A stretch of 64,000 nucleotides of DNA from the NCBI GenBank assembly GCA_010279815.1, contig QEOQ01000165.1, forward strand, positions 611,996-675,995, given 5' to 3'. Positions 10,048 to 19,685 of this stretch are shown here, piece after piece. Source of the DNA: Brachionus plicatilis (lineage: Eukaryota > Rotifera > Eurotatoria > Ploima > Brachionidae). The notes below the pieces were generated by a model. It was not told the origin of the DNA. It did no database searches and worked only from the letters and a program-made list of their open reading frames with translations. The stretch's first letter is position 1. Each line of letters opens with the position of its first letter. The position numbers and the translations under genes are program-made.

Positions 10048-10410
10048 TTACAATAAATCTGAGAAAATTTCTTTATATTTTTCACATTTTCTTATTGTAT
10101 TTTTCAGAGCCAGATAGTTTGAAAATATTCTGTTCAAATAAAAAATAATTCCATGTTTAAATTTAGCAGTTCGACTAATCAGTTTATGCCAAAATGCACC
10201 AAAAATCATTAAAAATAGCAAAGTAAATTGTATCAAACCATTATATAATATTTGTATACTACTAAAAAATCAAGATAAACAATGGTAGCTTGGAATAATT
10301 TTGGTTTTGTTTACAATTTTTGCTCGAGTAACGGCATTCTCAATCCATGTCTCCACGCATCTCGATTTTGAAGTTTTTAGGATTCTTCCCTTTTGTATTT
10401 TTTCTTAATA
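10048..10410 (-). pseudogene. Possible transposase scrap
   Basis: On the minus strand, 10410-10330 reads KGRILKTSKSRCVETWIENA, and a 62-codon frame at 10236-10048 reads LMIFGAFWHKLISRTAKFKH and onward. The spacing of a basic N-terminal piece and an FW.KLI segment is reminiscent of hAT-type transposases. The match is weak and no catalytic residue can be placed. Confidence 0.15.
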
Positions 10411-10429
10411 AAAAGTCGAAACAATAAAT

Positions 10430-11180
10430 CAAAATTAAATTTTAGAAATATACCATTTGTTCATTCCAAAAAAACTTAAGAACCAGGCTCAATTGAATTA
10501 ATTTGATTGTTTTGTCTTTGAAATTTCTAAAATAAAGTCAAAGTAAGGTAATAAGTTTCATGTCTAAGCTCTTGAGTTATTTTTAAAACAAATGCTAAAT
10601 TCGTTTCGAAAACTTTTTGAAATTTTTAAAAAATAATGTCACAAAATATTTTTGTTTGTTTTATTTTATTATTTAAGAATTAAATTAATAAAAAAAAAAG
10701 AATGCAAATTTAAAAAAAAATATTAATTGATTTGGTTGACAAAAAATTAAGTAATTAATATATTCAATTAAAATTTCACTTCAAAAAATAACAAAAGTGT
10801 GTCCAAAAAAACTGAGGTAAAAAACTGTGTTTTTTTTAATTACATTTTTTTTGTTTCCGCAATCAACTTTTTTTGAAATTCTGCTATTAAGAGGCCAATC
10901 GCAAGTTCCACTTGTTAAACTGTCCTGTTTCTATACCAAACCATTGCCACAATACTGAACTGTATCAAAACCACAATGGCTATTGTGATAAACATTACAA
11001 TAGTACAACTAAGCATAGTTGCCATTTTCTTTTATCATGCAAAACTTTAAAAAGCTTGCCATCAAAAAACTAGGTTCAGTAATACTGTGACCAAAAATAC
11101 TGTCTCAAAAAAAACGCAAAAAAATGTCAAACAACGAAAAGCGATTAGATAAGAGACTTAAATCTTTAAATCAAATGATT
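10430..11180. other. AT-rich intergenic stretch
   Basis: Nothing coding is supported. Around 10930-11040 the sequence is less AT-rich and contains several AC-rich words (CACAATA, ACAATGG, ACAATAG), but it forms no clear repeat or ORF. Confidence 0.4.
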
Positions 11181-11189
11181 AACTTGTTT

Positions 11190-11475
11190 TAAGTTATGAG
11201 TCGTCATCGCTATCATTTTCTAATTTGCTAGTTTCTTTAATATCATTTATTTTTGGACTTAATTTTGGACTAAAGTTCTTCATTTCTTGTACATCCTTTA
11301 TTTAAAATGAAAAATAATGTTAGTTTAAAATTACACAGGAGTAAAAAAAATTACACAGGCTTCCACAAATTGCTGAGTTGACTTATTGCTCCTTGTTGCT
11401 CTTGATGAATGATCAATTTCATTAACCAAATTGTTTGAAAGATTGCAAACTTTTTGATAAATTACTTTTTTTTTT
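11190..11475 (-). CDS. Candidate 3' exons of a small acidic-tailed gene
   Basis: Two short minus-strand segments read like exons. 11470-11355 gives YQKVCNLSNNLVNEIDHSSR, then ATRSNKSTQQFVEA, and ends at a GTGTAA donor. 11306-11196 follows an ATAAAG acceptor and gives DVQEMKNFSPKLSPKINDI, then ends SKLENDSDDDS and a stop. The composition (polar, helical, acidic tail before the stop) looks coding rather than random in this AT-rich context. A possible first exon starts with ATG at ~11752 (MSSGFNLFVNQMCTKKLQTS) but cannot be joined cleanly. No family is recognised. It could be a small coiled-coil complex subunit. Confidence 0.3.
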
Positions 11476-11759
11476 AAATAAGCAAGTTAAACATTCAAAA
11501 AAAATTAACATAAAAAAAGTCAAACTGATCCAAAAAAATTTTTTGTGAATTAAAATACGGGTCAAAAATTCAGGATTTTTTTCATTTTTATCAATTTTGT
11601 TTTCATCGATTTACTCTAATTGGTATCAAGAAGGTTTGTAGGAGAGAAATTTTGTGTAAGCTAATATCGAGGCTAATAATTTTGATGGAGCACTGCTGGT
11701 TTGAAGTTTTTTTGTACACATTTGATTAACGAATAGGTTAAACCCGCTTGACATCTAAA

Positions 11760-12690
11760 AAGATAACATTTTTTTAAAATTATCTAATTAAGTTTTTATT
11801 TGAAATGCTGAAGTTAGAAAGATTTGGCTTAAGTTTAAAAGAAAAAGAAAAGAAAAACTTTTACTTAGAAAATTTATTTTTAAGCATCGAGGCTTTTCAA
11901 ATAAAAATTTTTTTAATAAAAAAAAAAATTTTAAAGACTTATAAACTAATTGCTATATAATAAGAAAAATAAAAAGCACGCATTAAAAAAAAAATTTTTT
12001 GTGGGTCTTTTTGAATATATTTTTAATCCAATTTTTCAATTTTGCTTAGTATTGAAACCGTGTTGATGAATTTTATGTTTATTTAAAATAATGGTATATT
12101 AATTTTGCTATTTTATTAAATCTTTTCAACCAATTTTCAATATTATGTGTTTATTAGATTTTTTTAAAATTTTATTTTTAAAAAAAGGTCAAAAATATAA
12201 TTATTTTGATGAAAATTTTTTCGAATTTAAGTGGCTCGCTTATATTCGGCGAAATACGTAGTATAATTTATTCAACAAAATATTGTAATTTTTCTATGGT
12301 CGAATTTTATGAGTTAAAAAAAATTAAAGTGAAAATTAAAAATACAGCTCATGAGAAAAAATAATTGATTGATTAATTAGAGTGATTCATGAAATAACCC
12401 ATCCGCAATCGTCGCAGAATAAATTGCTCCATTGTTTTCGATCCTTTATTAGAAGATTTAGAGTAGCCATTTGTTGTTTGATCATTTAATTTTTCCAATC
12501 ATAGTAAATTAAATAAGCTGATATCGCTGTTAAGTTTTTGAAATTGTAACAGATGTAGTCATGTAGCCATTAAAAATCCGCAAGTTGCTTGATTGTTCTT
12601 TTAATAATGTAAAATTGGCTTTTTTAATCTGTTAATCCAACAATAGGAAAGATATTACCATCATAGGTAAATTTTAGTCTTCATAAATTA
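11760..12690. other. AT-rich stretch with possible LINE tail trace
   Basis: There is no supported gene. On the minus strand near 12480-12370, TLNLLIKDRKQWSNLFCDDC resembles the closing DR..W motif of some LINE polyproteins, but the surrounding frames are broken. Confidence 0.2.
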
Positions 12691-12699
12691 AAAAATTCC

Positions 12700-13300
12700 A
12701 TGTCTCTTTATACTCTTTATTCGAGTTGAAATCTTACCTGTTGGCAACTTTTATGTCAGACGATGTCCAAAGAACTTTAAGGTTCGAATTAAAGGCAATA
12801 CAATTTGACGCGAATTATCACGAAAATGTTCTTAAATTCCAGCAAAGAGCAAAATAAATCGAAAAAATGGATAGGTTCGAGTTCGCATAGATGTTTTTGA
12901 CGTGATTGACCCTCGCGTTTGAGCTGAGTTGGGAAGCAAAAATGTCTAGATGCTTGATGATGCTATAACTCAAGCTAGGATATTCAGTAGGAGGACATGA
13001 AATGTTAATAAGCCAATACCCGTTTACTATTCTAGAAACAATTATTAGAAGCGCTTAAAATCATTCTATAACTTGAGAGAGAAACAAGTCGATAGAGGAA
13101 TATTCGTGAATAATAAAATAGACGTAAGAGGTAGAATCCATGTCTGATACAGATTTAGGAAACCAGGACACATTAAAGCAAACTGCAAAGTAAAATGGTC
13201 TGGTGTCGAGAACAAAAACAATACAAAATATGGAAAGTATCAGAACAAAGGAAAATAGAGTGATCCGAAGAGGTCATACTTAGCAGAAGAAACGGAAGAT
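12700..13300 (+). pseudogene. Plus-strand gypsy gag remnant
   Basis: 12720-12865 reads LFELKSYLLATFMSDDVQR, then TLRFELKAIQFDANYHENVL, a gag capsid-like helix set with a stop. Near 13140-13185, RFRKPGHIKANCK is the second half of a CCHC zinc knuckle whose first cysteines are mutated. A lysine/asparagine-rich linker and an acidic segment (EETEDPETKNSDTEY) lead into the protease. It is the 5' part of the element continuing at 13.4-14.3 kb. Confidence 0.55.
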
Positions 13301-13379
13301 CCAGAGACAAAAAATAGTGATACTGAATACGTATACGTTTGCACAACAGGTTACTTCCTGATAATATGGTCTTGTAGAC

Positions 13380-13640
13380 TGAAAACTAGTTAAATTCGCT
13401 ATCGATATGGGATGCATAAGATCTATTTTTTCAATCAAAACTGTAGAAAATTTTGGATTAAGAATTTTATCATCCAATTCAAAAGTTAAAATAGCTGATA
13501 ATACAATCAGCAGAGTAGTCGGGAAACAGGATAAATAAAACCGGACATTCAGGGTTATGAATGTTTCATGGAGTTTTTGATAATAAACCACGAGGATAAC
13601 GATGGACTCCTTAGTCTTGATTTGTTTATGCTAACAGGTG
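13380..13640 (+). pseudogene. Gypsy retropepsin remnant, DMG instead of DTG
   Basis: The plus strand reads VKFAIDMGCIRSIFSIKTVE, then ILSSNSKVKIADNTISRVVG. It resembles the protease at 5.6 kb (VNIADNSVLKIDKM there, VKIADN here; CHVCFLEFWVID there, FMEFLIINHEDNDGLLSLD here). The active-site Thr is Met and a stop follows, so it is inactive. The two elements appear to be members of one family in opposite orientations. Confidence 0.55.
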
Positions 13641-14059
13641 CTAGTCTAAAACCCAAACAAAAATTGATTAAATTTTCCGAGCTTTTTAATCTTGATGAAC
13701 TCGGATGAGGACGAAAAGGACACACTGCTCATGGAAGAAGCGTGTGGTATCAAATTCGCTGATGATTTTGAACTGTCTGAGGACAAATGGCCTCTAGAGA
13801 AATTAAAAACTAAATTGTTTTATTAAGCCCCAAGAGGACCTAAAAGACTATGATCTGAGCCACTTTAGAAAAGCTATTGATGCAATAAAAGATAGATTCG
13901 CAGCAAAAGTAAGAGGTCTTAAAGAATCTAACGTTGACAAACATTTCTTTAGACTGACAGAATACACATCAATTTACATCAGGCTATAAAGAAAGTCTAT
14001 AATGAAAGAGAATATATTAGAAAAGAAGATCAGTCCATGCTCGATAAAACGATATCGTT

Positions 14060-14340
14060 GAAGAATCAAGCTGACCATTGTCGGCGCCAGTTGTGTTGAT
14101 GCCCAAAAAAGAAGGCTCAAAAAAATTTTGTGTCGATTACAGAAAATTAAACCAGAAGACAGTCAGAAAATTGGCCTCTAGGTTACGCGATGGGTGCTAT
14201 TCTTTAAAAGCACAAATTGATAGAAGTGAAAATCAATATGTATGCGCTTACGCGTCGCGACTAATAAAAGGTGCTGTGTAACTTGAGGAAAAGCTTAACT
14301 AAAGAGAAGCTAAGATTCGTTGTTAAATCTTTTATTCAAA
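14060..14340 (+). pseudogene. Gypsy RT-RNase H with internal deletion
   Basis: The open frame 14078-14281 starts with the RT finger motif SAPVVLMPKKEGSKKFCVDY and RKLNQKT. It then jumps directly to RNase H-like sequence (RDGCYSLKAQIDRSENQYVC, AYASRLIKGA). The palm, including the catalytic YxDD, is missing, with no break in frame at the junction. AKIRFVVKSF after a stop matches the E..ALAVV.. helix of RNase H. The upstream segment 13700-14060 carries the pol spacer with stops. Confidence 0.6.
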
Positions 14341-15060
14341 ACAAAATGATGAATCATAAGTATAAAATAATCAAGTATTTATACTGGACTCATTCGCGTG
14401 GGGGATCATGAACATTAGTACTGTAATCATGACTAAGCAATAACATAATCACGACTTAGAAAGATGATCATTACTAAGCAAGATTAGATTAAGATAAAGG
14501 GTGCATCACGTGACTAAGTCACATGGTTACAGCTGAAATTCATTACAGCAGCACTGAAACAGAATGCTTGACAGTGGTGTATCATGTTAGTTGTTCAGTA
14601 CTGTAATTAAAAACCATTATGGATAGCGAGTATAATGATCAGATGAATGCAACTTCACGTAATAGTCTTGACGGATATGTAGATGACACTTAAATGTTTT
14701 ATCTTACATATGGTCGATTTCAGAATGGATTGTCCAAAAAGCAAATTAAATGAATTGAGAAAGCAGTAACTCAATATTTTTGTACGGGAAGAGATAATAT
14801 CTCACTCTTGTTACCAAAACCTTGTTACAGAAGCGATATTATGTTAAAAGCAAATGAGTTCCACCGATCCCGAACACGATTTAGGAGAAAAGAGTAATAA
14901 AACAAATAAAGGACCTGATCGAGGATAAATATCCAACAGCACCCCAGAACAAAGATAGACAAAAACTCATGGGACTGAAGGAATAATTACACTCGAATAT
15001 CCTGGCCAGTTCACCGTTCTAGGTCAAACTAAGAATGGTTCTTACCCAGAAAAGTACATT
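14341..15060 (+). other. Downstream gypsy debris, unresolved
   Basis: This less AT-rich stretch contains TGTAATCATGACTAAG-like words twice (14420-14490) and fragments such as EDKYPTAPQNKDRQKLMGLK (~14920-14980). It may be LTR plus integrase debris of the preceding element. No ends or domains can be fixed. Confidence 0.25.
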
Positions 15061-15754
15061 GTCGAAAATGTTCGATAATTTACTTAAAAAAATTTTTTTC
15101 CAAAATTTTACGATTTTTTTTCGGATTTTTTTTTGTAAACTTATTTATTTAAAATCATCGAAATATTTACGCTTTTTTTCCAAATTTTTTTTCAAAAAAA
15201 TTTTAAAATTAATTACAAAAAATTATTATAAATTACATTTTTTATCACATTCAATATTTTTAGCTAAATTATTTTAAAGAAATTAGAATTTTTTTTTATT
15301 TACAAAAACATCATTTTTGGTAAAATCTTGAAGAAATTTCCTAATGTAATAACATAATTTTTATATTTTTACTTGATAAATTAATTTTTTGAATATATTA
15401 AAAAAAAAGCTGATGAGAGACCACCAGTGCTTTTCTCAACGGCTTGCGCACAATATTTTATTGATTATTGATATATTTTGATAAAAGCTACCCAATCAGT
15501 CCATTTTATATTTGTGGAAGGAGTCTTTTATTTAGGTTTTAATCTTGTACTTTGCAAGTGTTTACTCAACAAAAAGATTTAATCGTCTATTAGAATTTAA
15601 AAGAAGTTTTGCAATATGAAATAAAATTATAACGTTTTTTTTTATTCAATCCTTCATATTAAGCCTTTCATAAACACACATCTAAATTATATTAAATTAC
15701 TGCTAATATTACATTCTTATTTTCTAAATTATTTATCTTGCAAATTCATTTTTA
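15061..15754. other. AT-rich intergenic stretch
   Basis: Nothing supported. It consists of long T-rich and A-rich runs. The open frame at 15035-15277 has the low-complexity F/K composition of AT-rich noise. Confidence 0.5.
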
Positions 15755-15756
15755 TA

Positions 15757-16210
15757 CAGTCTATAACCGGTTATCCGGAATTTTTTATCCGGAATGCCCG
15801 ATTATCCGGAATCAATTTTCGGACTAGCACTTTTAGATTTTTAACTTTGAGCTTTTTCGCTTTCTACTTTTAAGGCTTTGAGCTAATTAGAACAGCATTC
15901 CTTCCGTTTTATCCCTGTAACACCTAAATATATAAACATTAACGATGTGAGCCATTCTGTTTTTCGCATTAAAAATGACAAGACCTATATATCAAGTCCC
16001 TAAATTTATTCGTTCCTTACTTTTTCCTTCCGTTAATTTGTTGTTTTTATTCGTTAATTGTTTCTTTGTTCTAAATAAACACTCTAAATCAATAAACACT
16101 GTGTTTACCCCTCTTTTCGTTATCAAATCGTGTTATCCGGAAAATTTATTATCCGGAGGTCTTTGAAAAAAAAAGCTCGAATCTCATTCCGGATAACCGG
16201 TTATTGGCTG
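15757..16210. mobile_element. pogo/Tigger-type MITE (454 bp)
   Basis: Terminal inverted repeats of ~25 bp are nearly identical. The left end reads CAGTCTATAACCGGTTATCC, and the right end, reverse-complemented, starts CAGCCAATAACCGGTTATCC. Two mismatches are seen in 25, and the insertion is flanked by a TA duplication (15755-15756 and 16211-16212). TTATCCGGAA words repeat inside both ends. CAG..TTATCCGGA termini with TA duplication are characteristic of pogo/Tigger-like Tc1/mariner elements. No transposase is encoded, so it is non-autonomous. Confidence 0.85.
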
Positions 16211-16212
16211 TA

Positions 16213-16660
16213 TCTATATTTTAGAATATTTTTTTTAATAACAAGAATTTTGCACCTGAAAGCCGGAAGTTTTGAATCGAAATTCAGAAAATTGCTCTCA
16301 GAAAATAAATTTAACTTGATTTGATATTTTATCAGCCGATAGATCACTAATTAGGACTTTTTTCTAGTTTCGACCAATTTATCTGATTCAAAAGTTCAAA
16401 ATTTGAGTTTTTACCTAAACTATGCTTCAAATCAAAATTTTACCATGTTAAAAAATTTGCAACGATATTATTCATTTAATTCTAATTAAAAATATCTTGG
16501 CCTTGTCCATTCAATTTAATGAATATTTTCTTTATTTTAAAAATCTAAGATTCTAGTCTGATTATAAACTAAAATTAAAACTATATAAGATGCATTAAAA
16601 TTAACGATTAAGATTTTTCGTAAAATTTTCACTTTCATTTTATGTAAAATTGTCAATTTA
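16213..16660. other. AT-rich intergenic stretch
   Basis: No gene or repeat is supported between the MITE and the gypsy 3' remnant. Confidence 0.5.
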
Positions 16661-16663
16661 AAT

Positions 16664-16957
16664 TTGCGAAAAATTTTCAACATGTTTTATCGAAAAGTTT
16701 GTATAATTTGTATCACCATCTTCGGCTGTTTGTTTGGCCTTTATTTTTCGTTGATTTTAGATTTTTTTTTGGTTTTTATATTTACTGGGTACATTGTTGA
16801 AGATGTCTTCAAGCAAAAACTTTCCGACATATTTCCACTCCAGAGATTAAAGTATTATACCTCGCCTTCTACTAACGGAGGGAAGGACGAAGTTATATTT
16901 GAAGTCGAAAGAATATTAAACCATCGACTAAATAAAAACCGGACCAAACTAATATAG
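16664..16957 (+). pseudogene. Gypsy integrase C-terminus (GPY/F and chromo-like)
   Basis: From ~16780 the 97-codon frame reads TGYIVEDVFKQKLSDIFPLQ and RLKYY, matching the GPY/F module at the end of gypsy integrases (GPY.V..V......FPLSRLK.Y). EVIFEVERILNHRLNKNRTK follows, like the first strand of an integrase chromodomain (FEVE.IL.HR). The hydrophobic N-terminal ~40 codons look like AT-rich read-through from a 5' truncation. It stops at 16957, directly before the envelope-like region. Confidence 0.5.
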
Positions 16958-17801
16958 ATGACACTCTAATTCTAAATACTGACAAGGACTATTATACAAG
17001 TCATGCCACTAAAAAAAATTTTGTAGAACGAGGCAAAAAATTTAGGAAAGTGGACTTGCTATTCAAACAAATACTAACAATAGATGGAAATGGATACGAA
17101 TGTAGTAAACAGAAAATTTTAATTGATGTATACCTGAACCTGTTTGATTCAAGAACCTCATCTAAAAGCATTCATAAGGTAGAAATTGGTAAGAAAGAAT
17201 ATGAAAATAAGGTAAGTTGAAAGACATATGAAGGATCGTAAATGGTCTGTGAGAATGATGATTGTATATTTGATGGTAGACCTAAAGAATGATTCAAGTG
17301 GCTTAAACCTGTAATGAGTAATGGATTTGTGTGTACTGCTAAGAGAGTTACCTTGAAAAGCAAATCAAACCTAATTTTCGATACCTGTGATATTAAACAA
17401 TTGGAATGTAAAATCAAGTCGTCATTTGTTTACTGGACCAAAGAAATTGTAAATTTCTGTCCTTATCGACTTTACATGACAATTTGTTTTTTATTTACCA
17501 TTTAATAATGTCTTTAGTAATACGAATGGCGATCAGATTTTAAAAAATAAGCCAAACCTTTAACGAATGTGTTATGAAACTTTATGGGTCTACGGAATGT
17601 ATATTTTTGACTTATAATCGTACAAATTTGCCTAAAATCAAAGCTGATTTTGTATCAATTCACGACCTTATACCTTTGACAGATAGTGACGGAATCCAGC
17701 TGAAGACTTATACAGCAAATACAGTTATTTTTTTTAACCTAATTATTTATTTTATTGATCTAATGGAAAATAAAGTCTTGAGCGAGAATCATCAGAGATG
17801 A
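16958..17801 (+). pseudogene. Envelope-like glycoprotein remnant of gypsy element
   Basis: Across three frames with stops, the region encodes a cysteine-containing ectodomain-like protein. 16960-17215 reads DDTLILNTDKDYYTS and NGYECSKQKILIDVYLNLF. 17240-17505 has ENDDCIFDGRPKE, then FKWLKPVMSNGFVCTAKRV, CDIKQLECKIKSS and NFCPYR. 17574-17801 has STECIFLTYNRTNLPKIK and ends in a hydrophobic helix (TVIFFNLIIYFIDLM) like a transmembrane anchor. Position (after integrase, before an LTR), spaced Cys residues and a terminal membrane segment suggest an env gene of an errantivirus-like element. No specific env family can be named and it is clearly broken. Confidence 0.4.
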
Positions 17802-17824
17802 TGATATCTAAAGAGTGCGGCATA

Positions 17825-18134
17825 TGTTATACACCCTAAATATCACTTGATCATCAGCTTCTCAACTGATGCGCAATGATGAGTAAAAATTAATATACTT
17901 GTGACGTATCTCAGAAGATAGACGCTTCTAGATGCTGACGTAAACATTCATGTAAAAGCTCACATCTTGTCTTATTTATAAGCTCGTATGCTTCACACGA
18001 ACTCATGGGTATAACTAAAGATTCCATTCTCATTGCTGAGAGATAAATTTAAGTCATTACAGTAATTATATTAATTGTTTGAGCTCAATAAATAATTAAT
18101 TAACTATTCAAAAGTATACTTGTTTTATCACACA
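17825..18134 (+). repeat. Candidate 3' LTR of env-bearing gypsy element
   Basis: The segment runs from TGTTATACACCC to TTTTATCACACA (TG..CA). It holds a TATA-like CTTATTTATAAG at ~17968 and a CAATAAATAATT polyadenylation signal at ~18087. A purine-rich stretch (AAAGAGTGCGG) precedes it, as a polypurine tract would. There is no second copy in the window because the element is 5'-truncated, so the LTR call rests on structure and position. Confidence 0.45.
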
Positions 18135-18630
18135 TTAACCCGTCTTATAATAACTAAATTGTCTTTGGTTTGTAATTTTTGAACACAGATAGCTCGATTA
18201 TCGTAAATTTTTTCTCTTCGATAAATGTCAAACAACGTCGATATATTAACTTCAGGCATAATTTTTCAAGAAAACTAGTGGGACTAATAGGTCGATAATT
18301 TTTTGGATCTTTATTTTGCCTGACTTTTCTAATGATCTAATATGCACTTTCCTTTAAATATAACATATAAAAAAAACCTAAATGTTTTCCTAAGTTCTTA
18401 CGTAAATTCATAAAATTTAAATTTATATGTTTTTTAATTATATTTTTATTATTGAAGAGAGAATCTTACTGGCAGTGTAATTTTAAGCGCAAATTGAACA
18501 AAAATTTTCCATTTTTAAATAAGAAAATTAAAAAAAAAGAAAAAATTCTGTTCAATTAGTATTGAATTGAATTTTTCCTAAAGATAAATCTGCAACAGTA
18601 TAAAATAAAAATAGGTACAATTTTGGAAAT
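18135..18630. other. Intergenic stretch before HEATR5 3' end
   Basis: No gene is supported. A probable HEATR5 polyadenylation signal (AATAAA on the minus strand) lies at 18637-18632, ~80 nt past its stop. Confidence 0.45.
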
Positions 18631-18714
18631 TTTTATTAAAAATCTAAAGAAAATAAATATATGTATATATGTATCATTAAAAAATGATGATAAAACGACA
18701 AATATAAAAATTAA

Positions 18715-19685
18715 TTATTTTTTAGAAAAATTAAAATTAAGCTGTATTTTGGGCGTTTTAGAACCAGAGGAACTCTGATTAGAGGTTTGTGCGTTTTCTT
18801 TTTGACTAGCTGACGCTTTGAACGCATTGCCAATTTTAGTTTTCAATTCAGGCCATTTTTCCAACACTTGCTTAAATTCTTGTTTATAATTTAGGCCTAA
18901 ATTAAGAAGCTTTTTGATAACTATATCATTTAATTGTGTTTGTTTTCGTTTAATTTTCGTATCATTTTCTTCTAGGTTCAAATAGGCGCCCAAAATGTGC
19001 ACATATATGGTCAGAGTTTCATCAACAGCGTTTGAATCCTCCTGGTCTTCGTTGGTCAACGCCACCATGCTTTCAAAAAGATCTATCAAACTTTTAACTA
19101 GTTCAAAGCCACATTCACTGGTAAGAGATATGAAACAGTCGGAATCGTTTGTGTTGGATGTCAATTTACATAGATAAGACAAATGCTCACGTAAGAGTAT
19201 AATTCGGATTTTTTTAGAGGTATCTTTGTTGGAAAGTATTTTGGTCAAGCTTTCGATCATGCAAAGAAGTTCTTTGCGATCATCAGAACACCGCATTGAA
19301 CACATGAATACTTTGCACTTTTCGTAAACATTCAAGGGTTCGAATACATGAAGAGAACAATATTGGAAATAGATGGCCAATAGTTTCATTATGACAAGAT
19401 TGGAAGTGTTTTTGAGAGCCAAAGTGGATATCAAAGATGACTGCTGAATTTGGATCAGCGGGTTTGATGATTCCGAGTTATCTGATTGAAAAAATGAATT
19501 GTATTCCGAATTGTTTGCCGAGGCGGAACACATTATTCTGAATGAATCGTAGATTGATTTGTATAAATCTGATTCAAATTGACTGCTTGGTTCATCTGTT
19601 TGGTTGTTTTTGTTCAGTAGACTGACGCTTGATTGAATCAAATTGAGCAAAATGTGGTAGACAATCGATACCAATGAAACACGCT
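18715..19685 (-). CDS. HEATR5: HEATR5 exon 4 (C-terminus)
   Basis: The acceptor is TTTAAAG|AG at 19686/19685. It encodes SLVSIVYHILLNLIQSSVSL through YLNLEEND, then the conserved closing block LNLGLNYKQEFKQVLEKWPE and LKTKIGNAFKAS. A Ser/Gln linker follows, then the family's terminal IQL..NF motif and the stop. Confidence 0.92.

Noticed and set aside
15035..15277. 80-codon F/K/L-rich frame
   Set aside because: Composition equals AT-rich background; no start context, homology or neighbours.
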